NCBI RefSeq assembly: GCF_003248505.1
Contig: NZ_QFOA01000125.1
Span: 1 to 5,534, forward strand
From: Sphingobium sp.
GTDB lineage: Bacteria; Pseudomonadota; Alphaproteobacteria; Sphingomonadales; Sphingomonadaceae
Direction of reading: 5' to 3'
DNA length: 5,534 nt
A program made the translations under genes and the position numbers. Every line of letters begins with the position of its first letter. Position 1 is the first letter of the stretch. The notes below the pieces were generated by a model that saw only the letters and a program-made list of their open reading frames with translations, was not told the DNA's origin and did not search any database. Positions 5,471 through 5,534 of this stretch are shown one piece after another.

Positions 5471-5534
5471 CAGGCGGCCTGATCGATGACGGGGCTGGCG
5501 GTGGCGCGACTATCTACCCAGTTGTAGGGGAGCA
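5470..5534 (-). CDS. C-terminal end of an upstream minus-strand gene (partial)
   Basis: From the right edge, one minus-strand frame is open for 20 codons to TGA 5472-5470 (L-P-Y-N-W-V-D-S-R-A-T-A-S-P-V-I-D-Q-A-A). The two other minus frames stop within the first 24 bases. A terminator-like hairpin starts right after the stop, which supports a real gene end. By analogy with multi-gene recombinase modules this could be another recombinase gene, but nothing in 20 residues shows that. The product is unidentified. Confidence 0.35.
   Translation of the reverse strand, partial: LPYNWVDSRATASPVIDQAA

Noticed and set aside
1..5534. tRNA, rRNA, CRISPR array, IS-type terminal inverted repeats or an att duplication
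   Set aside because: None was found by eye: no regularly spaced repeats, no cloverleaf-like segment with a CCA end, and no long matching ends.

Overview
The window is a moderately GC-rich bacterial segment, most likely from an alphaproteobacterium. The strongest taxonomic hint is the Crp/Fnr-type regulator. Its recognition helix reads T-S-V-H-V-N-R-A-L and its tail ends in F-D-P-x-Y-L, a layout I associate with the many Crp/Fnr paralogues of sphingomonads and rhizobia. This assignment rests on recalled family features, not on a search.

Left part (1-1567, plus strand): the window opens with the last 33 codons of an unidentified gene with a Pro/Gln-rich, hydrophobic tail. It is followed almost at once by the Crp/Fnr-type regulator, which lacks both the Fe-S cysteines of FNR and the cAMP-binding Arg-Ser pair of CRP. 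A SRAP-domain protein (YedK/HMCES type) comes next. It crosslinks covalently to abasic sites in single-stranded DNA, and all its expected active-site residues are present.

Middle part (1568-2637): a 254-base, locally AT-rich spacer contains only weak ORFs. One of them, on the minus strand, has a good ribosome binding site. Then comes a plus-strand ORF of about 259 codons encoding a Cys-containing protein that I do not recognise.

Right part (2634-5534, minus strand): this is a compact recombinase module, read right to left. It comprises (i) the last 20 codons of an upstream gene, closed by a terminator-like hairpin; (ii) a small reading frame missed by simple ORF calling, whose stop touches the start of the next gene; (iii) a tyrosine-recombinase-like protein of about 690 residues with a Cys-rich, probably zinc-binding C-terminal domain; and (iv) a 172-residue HTH plus coiled-coil protein whose start lies inside the recombinase gene. 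The pairing of a large tyrosine recombinase with a small HTH/coiled-coil partner resembles the tnpB-tnpC part of Tn554-like elements. The window therefore probably samples one end of an integrative element or genomic island. The SRAP gene and the unknown ORF are possible cargo or host flank; no element boundary is visible.

The recombinase operon converges on the unknown plus-strand ORF so closely that the two stop codons share the bases TTAA at 2634-2637. The most notable points are the tightly coupled module with its overlooked small ORF, a Lys in place of the usual His in the HxxR box of the recombinase, and the orphan 259-codon gene opposite it.
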